From assembly GCA_026182355.1 (NCBI GenBank), contig JAPFBL010000542.1, positions 136,001-200,000 of the forward strand: DNA of 64,000 nt. The letters run 5' to 3'. The stretch's first letter is position 1. Each line of letters begins with the position of its first letter. The position numbers and the translations under genes are program-made. Below, in pieces: positions 63,649-64,000 of the stretch. This stretch comes from Hermatobates lingyangjiaoensis (lineage: Eukaryota > Arthropoda > Insecta > Hemiptera > Hermatobatidae). Below the pieces are notes generated by a model. The model was not told where the DNA came from, ran no database searches, and saw only the letters and a program-made list of their open reading frames with translations.

Positions 63649-63692
63649 CTACACGCAAAATATGCGTAACTCTATATTTCTAAATAAAGGTG
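63645..63692 (+). mobile_element. LINE 3' UTR tail fragment
   Basis: CACGCAAAATATGCGTAACTC and AAATAAAGGTGTTAAAC match the 3' UTR ends of the LINE copies at 7842 and 31667. Only about 45 bp is left. Confidence 0.5.
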
Positions 63693-64000
63693 TTAAACAA
63701 AATCAACTAACAATACTTTCTTACTACGGTGTCAGGAACCTAAATATACCTGTATATCTATACAGGTTACGAGTATGTATGTGCATTGCTTAGAACAGGC
63801 TCATTTCAAGTTATATTTACATTTTATACATTAGAGAAAAAAATTAAAATAATTTATTTTAAAAGTATAGTTAGGTTTAGATGGTCGGCTGACACTATAG
63901 CAAATAGGTATTGTAAGCTAATATACCTGTGTAGCTAGTCAAAAACAGCTTAAAAGTCAATGATTTTGCTTCAATAACGTTAAATTTCCTATCCGTTTAA
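63693..64000. other. unassigned end of window
   Basis: No exon of the PLA2 gene or other feature recognised. Confidence 0.3.

Overview
This window is AT-rich, intron- and repeat-dominated eukaryotic DNA, most likely from an arthropod. I infer that from a group III secretory phospholipase A2 gene with GT-AG introns, mariner-type transposases, jockey-like LINE 3' ends, a tRNA-derived SINE family and very dense (TA)n, (CA)n, (TC)n and (GA)n tracts. Such microsatellite density would suit a decapod crustacean, but the sequence does not settle the taxon. Nothing looks prokaryotic: there are no operons, ribosome binding sites or CRISPR arrays.

Only one host gene is supported, on the + strand: a group III phospholipase A2. 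One exon (46449-46715) carries the N-terminal propeptide-like part. The next recognised exon (61366-61608) carries the calcium loop and the His-Asp active site. They are separated by about 14.65 kb of repeat-filled intron, and their splice phases match. Earlier and later exons lie outside the window or were not recognised. The 3' end of the active-site exon, including its splice donor, is tandemly repeated in the following intron.

Almost everything else is mobile or repetitive. The most striking component is a set of short elements lying between (TA)n tracts, often as inverted pairs. They fall into more than ten sequence families (called F1-F14 here). Most carry the same design: CTGANGA, one extra base, stem II, GAA, a 4-6 bp self-complementary segment, one base, then the partner strand of stem I. 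This is the layout of a type I hammerhead ribozyme with a palindromic stem III, a motif known from Penelope-like retroelements (PLEs) and retrozymes. PLE remnants lie beside them: short N-terminal ORF pieces with a C-x-x-E-G-L-L-P-x-Y-T-N-I-Y motif that run into (TA)n, and a GIY-YIG endonuclease C-terminus at 55968-56336 that is itself interrupted by an F1 ribozyme palindrome.

Other repeats are an unclassified 1.6-2 kb element (called E: 26459, 39804, 52866 and 57503 plus fragments), a deleted mariner nested in one E copy, a second mariner-like element in a (TA)n tract, seven copies or fragments of a tRNA-derived SINE plus arrays of its head, three LINE 3' ends, and minisatellites with units of 15, 19, 85, 88, 126, 129 and 155 bp.

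Layout: 1-16.9 kb, ribozyme palindromes, SINEs and a minisatellite; 17-19.4 kb, a TC-rich triplication; 19.5-31.3 kb, more palindromes, E copy A and mariner 2; 31.6-38 kb, LINEs and tandem arrays; 39-46 kb, E copy B with mariner 1 and the PLE/ribozyme cluster; 46.4-61.6 kb, the PLA2 exons and intron with E copies C and D and the PLE endonuclease; 61.6-64 kb, the exon-derived tandem repeat and an 85-bp minisatellite.
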